The notes beneath the pieces are model-generated. The model did no database searches, had not been told where the DNA came from, and saw only the letters and a list, made by a program, of their open reading frames with translations. From Rhea pennata (taxonomy: Eukaryota > Chordata > Aves > Rheiformes > Rheidae): 64,000 bases of DNA. Numbering within the stretch: the first letter of the stretch is position 1; the number at the start of each line of letters is the position of its first letter. Positions 41,631-53,528 of this stretch are shown piece after piece. The position numbers and the translations under genes were made by a program. The stretch covers positions 13,840,666 through 13,904,665 of the forward strand of contig NC_084663.1 in the NCBI RefSeq assembly GCF_028389875.1, read 5' to 3'.

Positions 41631-42107
41631 TACCACATGGACAGAAAATCATTAGCCAGGTGCTCATTTCCCTAGAGGCAACCTACTCCCCAAAATTTGT
41701 TGAAAGCCGTCTTCATTGTAGACATCCAACTTCCAGAGCAGAGGAGAGAACATAAAATCAAGATCACCACATATGCAAGAAGCTAACCCATAATGATTTT
41801 TACAGTCCACGTGACCTCAGTGAACCAATGACCTCCAGCAGCTGGACATTTGTAGTGTTTGCGACTCAAAAGAGCTAAGCCTGCCTGGCACTCTTTGTCT
41901 ATCTTTTCTTGCAAAACGAAACAAGCAGACACCAAATGAGTGTCTGACGGTGCAGAGAGACTTTAAAGACAGACATGATACACCTTATTTAGTAGTGAGG
42001 CCACATAAAGAGCCCCCCCTTCTATGCCACAGACTGTTTCCTCAACCCTGTTTACACACACCACAGCCTCTCAAGTGGCTGCATCAAGCTAAAAATAAAC
42101 CTTGAAG

Positions 42108-42134
42108 AAAAAAAAAAAAAAAAAAAAAAAAAAA
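42108..42134. repeat. A27 homopolymer
   Basis: A run of 27 A in the SLC26A5 5' intron. It could be the tail of an unrecognised retroposed sequence, but no target-site duplication or known element is evident beside it. Confidence 0.8.
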
Positions 42135-45100
42135 CAGAAGGCTATTATTTATGAACAGAATCATTTCAGTGATCATGTTTATAGTGCAAACCTCTCAAGT
42201 CATAGGACAGCTGAGGGATAATGAACCACAGCACAGCCATGGGAAGAAATGACTTGGTGAGGGAGAGGGGAGAGGAGGGGGTTAGGCTGAGTCTCAAGTT
42301 TTTATTTCAGTTTCACTCCTGAAAACAAGGCATGGCTACGAAGAGGTTGGGAAATCTCTCCAAGAATCTTCTAGCAGGGTTTCTTCCCAGCAGTTTCAGA
42401 AAAGATTTGCTGCTTTGCAGAACAGGCTACAGCCACTGCTATGCCTGAAGAACTATCATTTCTGACCAAGCCAACAAAGAACTTCAGCACAGGGTACATA
42501 TTCTTTACTAAAGTAGTAAGGATAACTATTTTATCCAAGCTATAACTTCCTGCTTTTTTGAGGCAGAGGTTCAACTTCCCTATCAAGGTGAGGATCTCCA
42601 TTTGAAAGAAACTTAGTTTTTTGGCAGCTGTCACTCCTACCTTATGTTTTCTGAATATGCCTTCTGTATGCTAAGCATCAAACCAAAGCTTACACGAGCA
42701 GTGAGTGGGACTTGACTTGTTATTGGTCCTGCTCTCATTCATGCAACTGCTGTTCGGTTAAGATCATGTTATCCAAGCAATAGCGTCTTCCTGTCTCCTA
42801 TGTGCTTAAGGGTGTTGTCTCATGTCCTGAAGCTGATTACCAGCCAGTGGGAACGTCCTTCCTCAGCACGCTCATGCCAGGCGTGCACACACAGGTCATG
42901 AGTGTGCAGCAAACTGCCTAGCTGCCTTTTTCTTGAAATTAACATTCACAGCAAGCAGAATGAAGACATAAAGAAGCTTCCGAGATAAGTGGGAAGCTGC
43001 ACAGTCCCCTGCTTTGATTGCACACCTTACGACTTCACATTCTTACAGTTGATGATATAGCTCACACAAAAAAGCACTATGAGGGCTGACACTCCTTGTA
43101 AACTGAAACACCAGCTGTCACAGAGCAAGCAAGCACAGCAGCCCTTTGTCTGTTCCCAACCGCAAAAATAACCCTCTAACCTTTATTAGCTTATTACTTT
43201 TTTAAAATGGCACCATAATCTCAAACAGTGCTACTACATAACATAGACAATATACAGAAGCTGCTTTGGACTGGCTCTAAGTTAGCACTTCACACTGAAC
43301 ACTTTCATATGTTAAAGGTTCTTTGGTAAAGAGTAGAGAAATAATAAAACAATCTAACTGGCTCTTGCCCTGGCAATCATACTTCAATCTGAGCAGCCTA
43401 TTGAAGCACAGGATTTTCAGATTTGACAGGTCAGATCTTCATAAATCAATAGCATATATTAGGTAGAACTGAAGATACGTATATTCACTCTACGAACAGC
43501 TGTAAGAGAATAGCAGTGATCACCATCCAAGCATGCAGAAAAGTCACTCATCTTTATGAATTCTGTGTATGTGATATTTTAATGGATACATTTTCAGCTG
43601 ATGAGTGACTTTCTTGCATGATAAATGAGGGTGTGAATCCTGCTACATAAAAACAAGATGCCCCAAATTCAACTTTTGTAATTAACTAGCTAAATCATTA
43701 ATTCGATCTGGCCCTATTATGCTGGACTCCAACAAGGATGAGAGACATTGCAATCTTTGATTTCTGTCCACATGTTTTAGTCATAAGATCTTTTCTGAGA
43801 AGTCCTCAAAAGCCTCAGTCCACCTCAGAACCCAATTTCAATGAAAAAAATGAACACAAACAATTTGACATTTGCCCAGTCCAGATGTCAGAATCATAGG
43901 TTTTAGACCAATAGATTAATAACTAACAATCAGCTTAAACAAAACACACACACACACAGAATCCAGTAAAATTGGACATACAAAATGATAGGCAACAGTC
44001 AAAGCAGAGCAGCAAAACTAGGAAACTTGACCCATCATCTGTGCAAAATTGGCAACAATTCTTTACTGAAGGCTGGAGGAAGACAGTTAGTCCAGTCCAG
44101 TTAGTGAAAATACAGATTCATTGTCAAAAAACTCTCCAGGTAATCATACTATTGTCTGTCACATGGAAGGTCTTGCCAGCTTGCTATTGCACAAAATGAA
44201 AGAAATAGTCAATGCAAGTCTTGGAGAACAGCAGTCTGAGTTGCTGCACAGGGTAATTCAAATATGTATTCTTATGATCACTAACAATACCTAGATCTTA
44301 TTAATGTAATCAACTCCTGAAAATCACTTAATAGCCTGCACAAACTTACAGTCCTACCCCTCATAGCAGGGATCTCATGGAGATACTTGACATAACTACA
44401 GATAAACAGAGACATTGGTATTACATGGGCACATGTGAAATAGTTGGAAGACCTGGATTTTTCTGCTGATGAAACACTTCTGAAGAATAAAAAGCTATAT
44501 ACAACTTCTTAAAAATTGCAAGTAGCAGATCCTGCAGCGGTACTAAGAAACACTATCAAGACAGTTGACAATCTAGTTGGACAACAATTCTAGCTGGCTA
44601 ACAGGAAATACACCAAGATAAGGAAAGTATTTATTTCAATTACGTTTAACTGGGATATCAGAAGATCATATTAAAAGAAAGCTTGACAATTTTTAGGTTC
44701 AGCATGGTCTTCTGGCTCTGAAAGTTATCAATCTACGAAACTATCATCAGATAAAAAAAAGAAACATGTGCTTTAGGAAAACAGTTCTTCTATGGAAAGA
44801 TTCTATCAACAATATAATGTAAGAAAAGTTAGCAGTCAGCAGTTCATCTGTACTAGATTTGGAAGGAAGTGAATGCTGCATGATGGAGAGATGCCAGCAA
44901 AAAGACCTTTGTATAAAGCTATTCAGAGATAATTGACTCGTACGAAGCAATGCTGGCACCTGTGAAAACTACTGAACCTTGAGATGTTAAGTAAAGCAAC
45001 TTGTTTCAGTGTTGGAGAGAAGATGGCTTAATTAGTAGACAGGAGTGAAAGACCCTGGCCTTTTCCCTGTACGCTACTGTTGGTGTATGAAGAATGAACA

Positions 45101-45729
45101 CACAGCAGAAGTAACACAAGCTATTCCTAGGACTTTTGCATATTATGATTTAAATCAAATCCACATCTACTGTACATCCTCAAATACAGTGCCATCATTC
45201 CCTGAGATCAATTGTCCTTTCATTATTTAAATAAAGGTCAGCTCTGACTCTATCAGATGGGACAATAATTTGAGAAACTGTCTGGCTATCATTAAGAAGT
45301 TGTTAGGAAAATTACCATAGTAAATGCTTCAGTCACTGTACATTCACCTTGGGGACTAGAGGGCAGAGATACATCAAACCGTAATAGCTGCCAGAATAGC
45401 GCCAGACACAATTCAGGTCTAGTTATTTTCCCAAATTATTCTGTTGTGGTCCAATTCTGTCAGGTTTACAACACTGCATGTAGCTGCTGCTACAAAACTG
45501 GGGGTTATGAATCTTAGCTTGGTCATAACCAGCACAGTCAAAGTCAAAGCTGAGCAAACCAGCTTGGCTAGCATGGCTTGTGTAGGGGAGGGCTACAGCA
45601 GAGAAAACATGGAACAAAAAGGTATTAGAATGGAGGTTTATATTTTCCAGGGGAAAACTTCCTGGAAACAAAAAAGCAATGGGCTTTAGAATCAAGAATT
45701 GCTTTGTAACTACAGGATTGACTTAAGTA

Positions 45730-45761
45730 AAGGATCAGCCAAACCAAGGATCAGCCAAACC
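45730..45761. repeat. Perfect 16-bp tandem duplication
   Basis: AAGGATCAGCCAAACC occurs twice in direct succession with no mismatch. It is intronic to SLC26A5. Confidence 0.9.
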
Positions 45762-45872
45762 AAATGACTGAAAAGATACTGTGCTTCTCCAGGCAACCCA
45801 TCAGCTACACAAAAGATTCAGTCACATTTAGAGGCTACAGCTCCAGTCCAAATAACAGTCTAAACAATGATA

Positions 45873-45904
45873 TTGTATACTAAGACAGCAGTCTTAGTAT
45901 ACAA
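45873..45904. repeat. Perfect 14-bp hairpin with AGCA loop
   Basis: TTGTATACTAAGAC and GTCTTAGTATACAA are exact inverted copies separated by four bases. The stem ends abruptly at both sides. It lies in the SLC26A5 5' intron about 2.1 kb from the CpG island. No matching element family is recognised. Confidence 0.9.
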
Positions 45905-47830
45905 CTAAGCAGATAAATGCATGCTTTTTTCATCCAGCTTTTCTTTTTCATATTATTAGCAAAAGAACAACGATGTTAAAACTTTGTGCTAGACTTATGC
46001 ATCTGTGTTGCATGGTTTTAGTATCATGTTAAATAATAACCAAATTTCACATGCTTTTGGAATATTTATGCTCTAGAAACACTGCATCCCTGAGGACAGA
46101 CTGTCCCACCTTTGAAGAGCAGTGTGCTAAAGATATGATTTGTACTGCAACAAAGGATGAGAAACTCCAAACTAATGGCAATATTTGACCCCTGCTTAGT
46201 GCCTTAGGTCTTAACATCTGTTGGCTGGAGCAGAAATAAGCTTGTTTTTTTTTTTTTTTTTTTGTATGCTCAGCCATCTTCACCATACTTAAGTGCAAGT
46301 ATATTAGCCTTTAAGCAAACTGTTACCCTATACACAGGAACTTGTACCATGTAATCAAAAAATAAACACAGTTAACTCAGAACAGATTACTCAGGCAGAG
46401 GAAGTATGGCTTAATGATCAGAGTCCATGACTGGAAGCAGCATCAGACCTTTTCCTATTAGGCTTAGGACTTTTCCTCACTGAAGGATTGTTCCAGTTCC
46501 CCCTATAAAACTCATCTAAGTGTAGTGAAGCTTTTAACTCAAGATAACCAAGTTATAAAACATCAAGTGTATACCAGGTATACACTGTCCTAAGTGGATA
46601 TGTTTTATCAGCTACCAACAGCTGCTCTGCATGGGCAAGTCCCAATTTCTAGTGCATTGCAAGACAATTCACAAAATAGTTGAGTTTGGAAATACTGCTA
46701 AATGCAGTATGGAATCAGAACGCTTGGGAGTGCATACCCCAAGTATTTCAAAATTTGATTACTACAACTTGAGGAAGGCCAGTATGAGTTGATGCTCATA
46801 GAGTTAATACAGGGCAAGTCATCAAAGCATGCTTGCTGTTTGAAGTTATACAGTTAATTACCTTAGTTTCTGCATGTCTACAGCAGCTAGTAAGATAGCA
46901 GATTACTTATGAAAATTCTGTAATATAAATTAAAACATCTGCTAAATCTGAATGTATTCTATTAAACATTTAGTATAAGGCATCTTTAAAGGCCTTCTGG
47001 CAATTTTATCTTTCTTGGTGAATATTCTAGCAAAAAAAGATCCAGTGGCTGAAACTGCTTTGTAAAGTCTTGAACCAACTCTGTGCAACTGATAATTACA
47101 AAGAATTATGAATGTATACACTCTGCCAAGTCATCATTTAACCGTAGCAGTAATTGCTCTGATCTTTTTTTATGACTAGGATGTCTATAACTGCCTGCTG
47201 CAATAGCCCTTTAAGTTATCTGCAGTTTTGAAGCATCCTGACAAACTTTCTATCATATGCCAATGTCAGATGCTTAAAAAGTTTTGCAATAGCAGTGTGG
47301 GCGCTTGTCGAGCAGATTTAAGAGTATTTACTTTTATGGTTAGCTTTTCCTAGTTCCTTTCACTGATCCCTTCTAAGGGGTTCAAAATGTTTCCACAATT
47401 TTTAGACCAGAAGTTGAAAAATACCGATGTGGGAATAACCATAACCCTATTCCCTACCAGGAAAAAATGGGAAAAAACCCCACAGTTTAGTGAAGCGTTT
47501 TGGGAAGGTTGTGAAGATCTCTGGGGTTGAAACCACCAACGAAAGGCAAAGCAGTTGTTTCTCGGCACTACGTTATTCTCGGGCAGTTTCTCAGCCCTGG
47601 ACAGCCGGTTTGTGGCTTAGAGTCACTTGGCGACAGCCGCTAGATCAGGAAATGACTGGTCTCCCGCCGCGGGGACCCTCCGCTGCTTCCCCCTTTCGCT
47701 TTCCCCGACGAGCCTGCCGGGGAGCTTCGGGGGCTTCACGCTCACCGGCAGGCCGGGAGCCTGTCACGGCGCGCCGCAAGCGGCCCCCGCCCTGCCCGCT
47801 GCGGAAAACGCCTCTGCGACCCGCGCCCGC

Positions 47831-47915
47831 GGCCCCGCAGCGCCCGCGGCCCCGCAGCGCCCGCGGCCCCGCAGCGCCCGCGGCCCCGCAGCGCCCGCGG
47901 CCCCGCAGCGCCCGC
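47831..47915. repeat. GC-rich 17-bp minisatellite in the CpG island
   Basis: Five essentially perfect copies of GGCCCCGCAGCGCCCGC lie in tandem. Because 17 is not a multiple of three, the array shifts frame each copy and creates long Ala/Pro/Arg-rich open frames that are not real proteins. Confidence 0.9.
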
Positions 47916-48009
47916 GGCGGGAGGGACCCGCGGCGGCGGGCAGCGCTGCCCGGCGCCGCCGCCGCCCCTCGCCGGGACCCCCCGCGGCCACCCCGCGCGC
48001 GGCGCTCAC

Positions 48010-48185
48010 CTCCGCCAGCCCGGCCGCGCTCCGCGCTGCGCTCCCGTCCGCCCGCCGCCTCCTTCCACCGCCCGCCTGGCCGCGCACCAGCCTCCCCTCC
48101 GCGCCCAAGGTGAGCGCCAGGGGCGCGGGCGGCGGGGCCGCGGCCCCCGCCCACCTCCCGCCGGCCGAGGGCGGCCGCGGCCGCG
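48010..48185 (-). other. SLC26A5: Candidate first (non-coding) exon of SLC26A5
   Basis: On the minus strand GGCGGAG|GTGAGCGCC is a strong donor with its GT at 48008-48009. An exon ending at 48010 would start just downstream of the ZNF143-like elements at 48188-48258 and splice to the start-codon exon at 33565. The transcription start is not visible, so the right edge is a guess. Confidence 0.4.
48109..48110 (+). other. Candidate plus-strand splice donor in the CpG island
   Basis: CGCCCAAG|GTGAGCGCC is a near-ideal donor on the plus strand. It would end a first exon of a divergent transcript running toward 49-55 kb. Only 100 bp separate it from the minus-strand donor, so the two first exons would overlap. 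No open frame across it looks like a protein family. Confidence 0.3.
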
Positions 48186-48187
48186 CC

Positions 48188-48258
48188 TGGGACTCGTAGT
48201 CCCCCCGCCCGGCCCCCGCCCGGCGCGCCGCGGGCGCGGCCTACAAGTCCCAGAATGC
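48188..48258. promoter_or_regulatory. Inverted pair of ZNF143/THAP11-type promoter motifs
   Basis: CTACAAGTCCCAGAATGC at 48241-48258 matches the classic ACTACAAnTCCCAGnATGC promoter element except for its first A. CTGGGACTCGTAGT around 48188-48201 is the same core in the opposite direction (ACTACGAGTCCCAG). These elements are known in CpG-island promoters, often bidirectional ones. Here they face opposite ways about 50 bp apart. Confidence 0.7.
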
Positions 48259-49953
48259 CGCGGGCCCGCCCGCGCCCGGCGCGCGATCGCGGGGCCGGCG
48301 CGCGCCCCCGCCCGCGCCCCGCGGGGCCGTTGCGGGGGGCCCCGGGCGGCGCCTAACGGCCGTGGCGCCTGCGCCGGCGGCAGCCGCGGAGGGGGGCGGG
48401 GGGCTGCGCAGGCCGGCGGCGGCGGCGGCGGGGGGAGGCCGTGGGTCCTTGGGGTGGGTGCCGAGAAGTCATCTTTAACTGGCTGCGGAAACCGCGTTTG
48501 CCTGCCCGGCTCCCTGGGAGAGGGAGCGGGTCGATAACCGGTGACTGACAGCGGGGACGGGACTCGGGGGGCTACAGAAGTGAGCCCCAAATGTCGGCCA
48601 TTCCCCAGCCTCCGGCTCTTCCCCTGCTATCCGGACCCTCGCGTCAGGTCTCCTGCCACCTGCTGCAACCGGCTTTTTTCCCCCGCTCTGCTCTCAGTAG
48701 GTAAAATAGTTACTGCTCCGCCGTCGCCAGGCCGAAAGTGCGGGTGAAAGCTTGTGCCTCGGGTCCCTTGCAGGACCACGCGAGTGATTCGGTGTGCTCT
48801 CAGCTGGGAGAAAAGCGGCCAAGAGCTCCTGGACTCTGCAATTCCAATGAGGAAGCCTTAATGCTTGTTTTTATAGCCTAAAATCAATTTGAAAAAGCAG
48901 TCATCGATGCTTTGTCCTCTAACAAGTGTAGTACAGCAGACTTCATACACAGACGTGTTCCAGTTGTGTAAAGGTAAAAATACATCATATTGATTACACA
49001 CTTCAAGACCTTTAGTTACACAAATGTTTGTTTCTGAGAGGAGTAAATTTTTGTCGCCTCTGCTGTTTGAGAACCACGCTTGTCCGGCTGGGCCTTGGAG
49101 TTCGGACCGTCAGTCGGACAAGTGACTGGACACAGTGTTTTATTTATTTAGGGATACTCTGGGGATGTAGGTATCAAATTCCGTGTGAATAAACTGGAAT
49201 TAGTGATTAAATATTTTCATAGATCTTTCAGTCTTTGATTTGTAAATGTTTCCTAACCCAACTATAATTCTCACTTGTGCTCAGCAGAAAATATTTTTCC
49301 CGTCACTCAGAATATTTGAGATTTTGTTTTTCTGTCTAGCACTAGCAGGAAAAAGTATTTTGAAAGGTTATGAAAAAAATTGTCAAAAATATTGTCTCCA
49401 CTTATTTTGAAAGCCTCAAAAAAGGGCATTTTGGCCCTTATTAGATTTTTTTTAAGGGTAATGTAATTAAAAATTAAGTGCATTCCAACTGAAATACAAT
49501 ACTTTAAATTTCAATATTGTCAAAATAGAAAATTTCAAAGTCAAAGCATTAAAAAGTTTCATTTTAAATCAGAGGTTCATTATAACCAGTATTCTTCACA
49601 ATAGCTTGTAACTAAAAGAGCATTTTGAAGGAAATACCCATTTCAAATGAATAGATTAAATAGGCCACATATATCAGATTTCATGTGGAATGGTGCTGGA
49701 TGCCACTTTCTTCTACCAAGCTAGATAACTGAAGATCCATTGAGAAAGACATCTCCTTTCAGTCAGTCTCTTCTGAAATCTTGTGTGATAGATCAGTTTA
49801 TCCAGAAAGTATTTTTTTGACCTCGGGCATCCATACATTGTTCTAGAATGCAGGTGTAATTAGCTTATGCAGCTGTTGTGTCATCTTTGATGTACTGGAA
49901 TTCTGAAATGCTTTATTACCAATTAAGCATATATTGCAGTAATTGCACACACA

Positions 49954-49973
49954 CACACACAGATCTGTGTGTG
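49954..49973. repeat. 20-bp palindrome at the end of a CA repeat
   Basis: The CA run from 49945 switches through AGATCT into a TG run, so CACACACAGATCTGTGTGTG is its own reverse complement. It is probably a by-product of simple-repeat growth. Confidence 0.85.
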
Positions 49974-52900
49974 CATGTCCCACACAAAGAGAAGGGAAAG
50001 GAGAAAGCTTAAAACATGACAAGGAATAGCAGTATAAGGATTTGTTGCTAGAAAATTCCACAAAGATAAATCATTTTGAATGCTACAGTAATACACACTG
50101 GGGATTATGTTAAACTAATTAAATACAATGGTTATATTTAAATATATGAGCTGGAGCTGGTTTTAATTTCTTGTGTACATTTTAGCATGATCCATTGAGA
50201 AGGTTAATAACTCATTTCATTACTTCTTTCCAGCATTGTTTAAAATGGTAAAACATACTTCAGCAGTTCAGCTCAGAGAAAAGGGCAGGGATTAATAAGT
50301 GTGGAACTGGAGGAAAAGAGAATTTTTAGTCAAAACAAAAAATGGGAGTGGAAGTTAATAGAGAATAAATAATGTGGACAAAGGGAGAGACTGAAAAACC
50401 ACCCATGGAGGATAATTGTGGGAGATCAGTTAATGGCACACACACACCACTTGAGTTGTGTGATGACAAAGCGCTCAGTGTGAACTTCAGCAGCTCTTGC
50501 AGCTCGCAGGGGAACGGAGCAGCAGGAGCCATTGCTCTCCAGCCACGCAGGGAAAGCTGTGAGACACTGTCAGAGACCAGACTTGTTGCTCGCTAGGCTG
50601 GCTGGCCAGTCATCGGACCTTTCACCTGTGAGCTTTTTGCTACCTTTCTCTTTTCCTCTCTGCCCCAAGATAATCACTGATAATGAATAAATATATAGGA
50701 GTTAGCTGGGGGGGCTGGAGATTGTGGAGAGTTTGACAATTCTGATTCTCTCCTTTGGATGGACTTTCCTTATGGGACAGGTAGCAAAGCCACCAGTCCA
50801 GCCTTCCCAAAATAGCAAGCTGTGTCAGATGGGCTCATCCACTGGGTCACTCCCACCCTCACCCTCGCTGCATTCAAAATTCCTCTAATAATGTGATAGC
50901 TTTCTAAGGCAGAAGAAAAACCCTATATATATCTTTGTCCATGGAGTCTGATGGAAGTCCTAGGATAGGTCAAAAAGCTCAATTAATAAATTTGAGATGG
51001 ACATTTAGTGTGAAGTAAAATGCATTTAGGCTGACAGGATTTTTCCTGCTGATTTCAGTGGCAGTTGACTAAGTTCCTGAAGTGCTCCTGTTAATTAGTT
51101 ACTACCCATATCCTGTACAGATACATTACTCATGTCAAGCTTTATTGTTGTCTATGATATTGCTGTAAATATTTTTTAGTAGACGCCCAGCAGTTCCCTT
51201 CTCACCATGAGAAGTTCCTTAAAAATGTATATATTCATAGCCTTTAAAATGCCCCATAAGAAAGATGTGATTTTAAATGAACCAAGTTGAATGTCCATTG
51301 GATTATATGCTGTTGTGAATATAAACTAGCTGAACTGCTTTGCACATGCTGTTCTAGCACACCTTGAGCAATCTGCTGATCAGCAGAGAGCTAGTACATA
51401 CGCATACAGTCAGTGTGTAGGGAAAGGGAGGCCTGGGAGCCGACAGCTCGTTGCTGTAGGATAAGAAATAGTATACTAGTGCAGAATAGGCCCCGCTGGA
51501 CCTGTCGTTGTCTAATAGCTCCCAGAGTCCCACTTGGGCACAAAAGCAATCACAGAAGTAGTCTTGCCCTCTGAAAGAACTTCTTTGCCGCTAACTTTTT
51601 CACAGATCTTCCTTGATCAGCCCAGCTCAAAAGCACAAACCACATACTTTTTTTTCTAAAGCAGCATTAAAAACTTGTTTCCTTCCAAATGTGACAGAAA
51701 TTCAAACTATAAACCCGGCAGTTACGAACCTCCTCCAGCACAGGAATGCTGTTTCTACTGGGCCCCTCCTTGTTGGGTGCAGGTTTAAACTATTCCCATC
51801 AGGCTCTACAGAAAATGATTATGATAATTAGGCACACACAGGCCTAAGACCTTAGGCTGACTGCCAGGTTTGTTTTTTTCAGGTCAACCAAGAAGAACAT
51901 GAAGAATAAAAAAGCAGCAACCATAAATTAACAGTAACTAAGGAGAAGGCAAGGCAGCTCCATCTTCCACAAGCTGCTTGTATGACTTTGGCACCCTCAT
52001 ACCTCACAGACATTTCTTACAGGAGCAGATCCCTCACCCACAGAGCAGGTGCTCCATCTGCTCTCTCAGAGGAGATGTGCTGCTGTCCTCAACTGCCCTT
52101 GAAGACCTCTTTGAGGCTATGCTCAGATAAGCAAGCTCTTTTACTGGTCTAATTTGGTTTGAGGCTCCCTCAACAGCTCAGCACTAAGGTAGCTCCCCTG
52201 TATAGCTAGCTTGTTCATGTTTTTCCAGTGAAGAGTTGTGTTTAGCACAGCCTTGCTGCAGAGTGGACTTGTGTGTAGTTTGCCTGCTGCATGTCGCTGG
52301 CTGAGCACTTCTCTTTGGGTGCCTGCTGCTGGCACCAGGCTGCTCAGAGCAAGGACTCAAGGGCTGCTGCTGAGCTTTCTTCAGTGAGGCTTATAGAGCC
52401 TTGCAGCATAGATAATATCCAAAATCCATCTCCCACCGACAGAGGTGACACTGTAGCAGCATTCCTGTCCAGTGACATTTGCCTGAATGATTAGCAAGTA
52501 AATAAAACATAGTCTATAAAGCCAAGTTAATTTTTTCCTACAGCGGCTTTGGTCAAGTGACAACAGCTTGACAAGTGTGCTCATGTGCCAGACTGCTCCT
52601 TGGCACTTGAAGACATCAGAGGGAGTCTCAGGGCAGGCCTATGCAGCCACAAAGGTCTCTGGAGTGAGCTCACTGTTTCCCTCTGCTCCTCTGGCCCCCA
52701 AAGCAGCAACTAGTTTCAATTCCTTTCACAGCCTCCTGAGGACTGAGGTCTCTCTCTAGAAGAGTAGCACATAATTGCTGGCCTGGAGGAGTGGTGGGAG
52801 CCCCTGGCCTTCAGAAGCCGTGTTCCTGGGTGAAAAATGAAGCTGAATGAGGCTGGCAGAAAGCCCCAATGTGGGGCTCCAGCAGCAGGGCACTGCTCTG

Positions 52901-53426
52901 GAGGAGCCAACACCAGATTTGTATTCCCAGCTGTGAGGCTTGTTGGTGTTTCTGATCCTTGTTTATGGCTGTTCTTATATCTTTCCCCAAATCTTCTCTT
53001 TTTTAGACTAAACAAACCCACTCTCTCTACTTGGAAGGTCATATTTTAAGGGGCTTGTTTCTTCTGCTGTACTCTGTAATCTCTCCAATTTGTTTACATT
53101 TGTCTTTAAGTGAAGTGCTCAACTGCTGGTAACTGCAGTCTGCTCTACCAGCACTGACAGCTGTGCATGTATTTCCCATATTTTACCGTAGATACTTTTA
53201 TTAAAATAACTCAAAATGACATTGTTTCTTTTCCCTAGCAGCTTAATGCCATTGATTCTCTTCCTGTAATAATTCTTGCTGATACCCAATTTGCTCTTTG
53301 ACAATGTATTGTTCTTTATTGGTTTTACTGTGTTATTTCCACCCATTTCTCTAAATTGTCAAGTTCATGCAAAGTCTAATTCAGTTCTTCAAAGCATTTG
53401 TCATCTTCCGATTTCTTCCCATTAAG

Positions 53427-53528
53427 GTAACATTACCACCTTTGGATGAAGCAAGGTCAAGAGAAGAATATTCAGGCAAAATTATGAGAATGCAAATTTT
53501 ACTTAGGATGTTCCTGGAACTCCAGCAG
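53427..53528 (+). other. Candidate internal exon of an unknown plus-strand transcript
   Basis: A pyrimidine-rich stretch ending TTCTTCCCATTAAG precedes 102 bases that end in CTCCAGCAG|GTAAGAG, a strong donor. The segment is open in the frame VTLPPLDEARSREEYSGKIM and on to ELQQ, 34 codons with no stop. I do not recognise this peptide. It may be a lncRNA exon linked to the CpG island or a chance pair of splice-like sites. Confidence 0.25.

Larger units (their letters stand above)
33566..48009 (-). other. SLC26A5: Long intron upstream of the SLC26A5 start-codon exon
   Basis: About 14.4 kb lies between the start-codon exon and the CpG island. It holds a CR1 copy (about 35960-39080), simple repeats (a GTCT run near 34540, a CAAA run near 40875, an A27 run at 42108-42134, a T19 run at 46245-46263) and small duplications and hairpins listed separately. 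A further non-coding 5' exon could be hidden here; I could not identify one. No protein-coding gene is seen. Confidence 0.55.
47630..48460. promoter_or_regulatory. CpG island, probable SLC26A5 (and divergent) promoter
   Basis: GC content rises sharply from about 47630 to 48460, with dense CpG, against AT-rich flanks. It is the only such island in the window and lies 5' of SLC26A5, beyond which the next gene, RELN, points the same way. It contains paired ZNF143-like motifs (48188-48258), GCGCCTGCGC-type and CTGCGCAGGC-type sequences resembling NRF1 sites (about 48365-48412), G-runs able to form quadruplexes, and good GTGAGC splice donors on both strands. No TATA box is evident. The assignment to SLC26A5 is by position; a separate non-coding transcript is possible. 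Confidence 0.75.

Noticed and set aside
47490-48590. Long Ala/Pro/Arg-rich open frames on both strands (114-207 codons)
   Set aside because: They lie in a CpG island with a 17-bp repeat; stop codons are rare there by base composition. The frames overlap each other in several registers and resemble no protein family.
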